In this document: one piece after another, positions 62,554-64,000 of the stretch
Layout of the letters: every line of letters begins with the position of its first letter
How positions within the stretch are numbered: position 1 is the stretch's first letter
Assembly (NCBI RefSeq): GCF_009870825.1
Contig: NZ_WTWY01000013.1
Span: 29,263-93,262 of the forward strand
Direction of reading: 5' to 3'
From: Paenibacillus sp. USDA918EY
GTDB lineage: Bacteria; Bacillota; Bacilli; Paenibacillales; Paenibacillaceae
DNA length: 64,000 nucleotides
Made by a program: the position numbers and the translations under genes
The notes under the pieces: model-generated
What the model was told of the DNA's origin: nothing
What the model saw: the letters and a program-made list of their open reading frames with translations, nothing else
Databases searched by the model: none

Positions 62554-64000
62554 TTACTCGATAAAATGAACGGCGTGCAGAAACCGTTTCAGCATCGCTG
62601 CCGCTTGAGCGCGGGTTGCATCGTCGGCCGGCGCGAAATTGCCGTCGCCCATTCCTCCGATGATGCCCGCTTGAACGATTTGCGACACGGAAGCTTGCGC
62701 CCATGGAGAGATCGCGTCTTGATCTTTAAACACGGCAAGCGCTTGATTATGAGCCGGGAGGTTATTTCCCTCAGGCGTCAGGCTTAACGCTCTGGCGAGC
62801 ATGACGGCCATTTGCTCCCGGCTGATCCGTTCGTCCGGCATAAAGGAGCCGGTTGTCATGCCGTCGACCAGGCCGGCCTTAACCGCCGCTTCCACCGCAG
62901 GCGCATACCAAGCGAATGACGGCACATCTTCAAATCCGCTATAAGCCCCGTCCTGTTCGTTCGATAAGCCGAGCGCGCGGACGAGCAGGGCGGCGAACTC
63001 GGCGCGCGTAATGCTTTCATCCGGAGCGAACCGGCCTGCGGAAACGCCGTCCACGATCAGCCTTGAGGCAAGCTGCTCCACATCTTCCTTGGCCCAATGG
63101 GCGTTCATATCGGTAAATGATCGGTTATCGGTTTCGATGACGGCGAAAGTGCTATGATGCAAGGCATGTATCATTGTTTCGTTTTTTTCGCTGCTTCTTA
63201 AGCTCGGACGGCTTGGAACATACGAAACCGTGTTGGAGCCAGGGTCATAATAAACGGCAATGACCGTGCCGTTTTTCGTCCCCTCATTATATACAAGGCC
63301 TCGGGTGATCGCCTTGCCGACAGAGTCGTTTAGTTGGACGGTTTGACCTTTGGCCGAGGCCGTTACTTTGAAATCCGCGGCATGGCTAAGCATCCGGAAA
63401 CCGAGCTTCGTGCCCAATCGTTCCAGCTTCTGTTTGACAGAGTCGCTGACCTGTGCCATGGACGCTGTGATCTGTAAATCGGATACCGCAGCACCCAGGC
63501 GTTTAGCCGCGCTGTCTAAATTCAATGCGTTAAGTTGGAATTCCAAGCTGGATTCGTTCAATTCAATGCCTATAGCGGCATTCGGATTCGTGCCTGTGAT
63601 CGCCGCAAGAGGCCCTCCGGGAAGCTGTACCTGAACGGATGGTTCCGAGTCGTTTGCTTTTATGATGATGGTGCCCTTTGAAGCATCCTTCAACAGTTTA
63701 TGGGCTTGATCGAGGATCTCAGCCGGTACAATCAGTTTTTGCGTCATTGTCCCGTCTGCCGCCTTTTCCTTTACGAGGGCGGAGGGGGCGGCGAAAATGG
63801 CGACACTGCCGGTTGGCTCCAAAGCGACTTGAAATTTCGGCGGGACGGTTACCGTGCCCGTTGTCGGCCTTGAATCAGAATTATTATGGCTGCCCGAAGG
63901 CGTAGGCGTCGAATCGGATACGTGAATAGTCATCGTTTGAGCCGCTCCGCCGCTGAACGTAAAGGTCAAGACCGACGTACCTGTCGGCTGCGCGTTCAAG
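62554..64000 (-). CDS. SLH-domain surface protein, 3' part only
   Basis: The frame runs off the right edge of the window, so the N-terminus is missing. About 480 residues are visible. First is the end of an Ig-like or cadherin-like module and a Ser/Thr/Pro linker (TPTPSGSHNNSDSRPTTGTV). A domain of about 230 residues follows that has parts seen in other Paenibacillus surface proteins (VPAEILDQAHKLLKDASKGT, VYYDPGSNTVSYVPS). Three SLH units end the protein (SFTDMNAHWAKEDVEQLASR; FAWYAPAVEAAVKAGLVDGM; ISPWAQASVSQIVQAGIIGG), each with the TRAEFAALLVRAL-type helix. This is a wall-anchored exported protein; the main function lies in the part not seen. Confidence 0.85.
   Translation of the reverse strand, partial: LNAQPTGTSVLTFTFSGGAAQTMTIHVSDSTPTPSGSHNNSDSRPTTGTVTVPPKFQVALEPTGSVAIFAAPSALVKEKAADGTMTQKLIVPAEILDQAHKLLKDASKGTIIIKANDSEPSVQVQLPGGPLAAITGTNPNAAIGIELNESSLEFQLNALNLDSAAKRLGAAVSDLQITASMAQVSDSVKQKLERLGTKLGFRMLSHAADFKVTASAKGQTVQLNDSVGKAITRGLVYNEGTKNGTVIAVYYDPGSNTVSYVPSRPSLRSSEKNETMIHALHHSTFAVIETDNRSFTDMNAHWAKEDVEQLASRLIVDGVSAGRFAPDESITRAEFAALLVRALGLSNEQDGAYSGFEDVPSFAWYAPAVEAAVKAGLVDGMTTGSFMPDERISREQMAVMLARALSLTPEGNNLPAHNQALAVFKDQDAISPWAQASVSQIVQAGIIGGMGDGNFAPADDATRAQAAAMLKRFLHAVHFIE

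Noticed and set aside
1..64000. tRNA, rRNA, CRISPR arrays, prophage or intact IS elements
   Set aside because: No cloverleaf, rRNA text, regularly spaced short repeats, integrase or complete transposase was found on either strand.

Overview
The window looks like chromosome of a motile, endospore-forming member of the Paenibacillaceae, most likely Paenibacillus. The signs are several S-layer-homology (SLH) proteins, a copper-amine-oxidase-N / phosphodiester-glycosidase protein next to degSU, an alpha/beta-type spore protein, comFA-comFC followed by yvyF-flgM-flgN-flgK-flgL-yviE-fliW-csrA-hag, and an uninterrupted argCJBDFGH cluster. Apart from fabH and the last SLH gene, every gene is on the + strand. 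No rRNA, tRNA, CRISPR array or intact mobile element was seen.

Region 1 (1-15.0 kb) is cell envelope plus metK. It holds the 3' end of an SLH protein, a small coiled-coil protein, the probable main S-layer protein (with an ECF-type promoter, a sigma-A promoter, a long structured leader and two possible translation starts), a small exported protein, a spore SASP, metK behind a structured leader that is not a recognisable SAM-I riboswitch, a very large Ig-like/SLH protein, and an exported NAGPA-family protein that also has an ECF-like promoter.

Region 2 (15.1-30.2 kb) is the DegS/DegU two-component system, late competence genes comFA and comFC, and the late flagellar block. A sigma-D-type promoter can be read before flgM and a clear one before hag. 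The hag leader carries a GGA-loop hairpin and a GGA-containing Shine-Dalgarno, fitting the FliW-CsrA-Hag homeostatic switch.

Region 3 (30.2-43.2 kb) is accessory. It begins with a 1414-residue exported protein (VWA domain plus twelve IPT/TIG repeats) directly behind fliS/fliT. Two family-2 glycosyltransferases, a family-4 glycosyltransferase and an FkbM methyltransferase follow, together a probable flagellin or surface-protein glycosylation set. Then come a decayed cold-shock gene copy, an IS3-type transposase remnant, and an exported fibronectin-III-type protein built from near-identical 639-bp repeats.

Region 4 (43.2-50.7 kb) is housekeeping: a cold-shock gene, hpf, secA, prfB with its programmed +1 frameshift, a YitT-family membrane protein and a membrane-anchored methyltransferase.

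Region 5 (50.8-59.6 kb) is the arginine operon, led by a promoter overlapped by an ARG-box-like operator. Region 6 (59.8-64 kb) has an unknown two-TM protein with two homologous, very short proteins downstream, fabH on the minus strand behind a perfect FapR-type palindrome, and the 3' part of another SLH protein running off the window.
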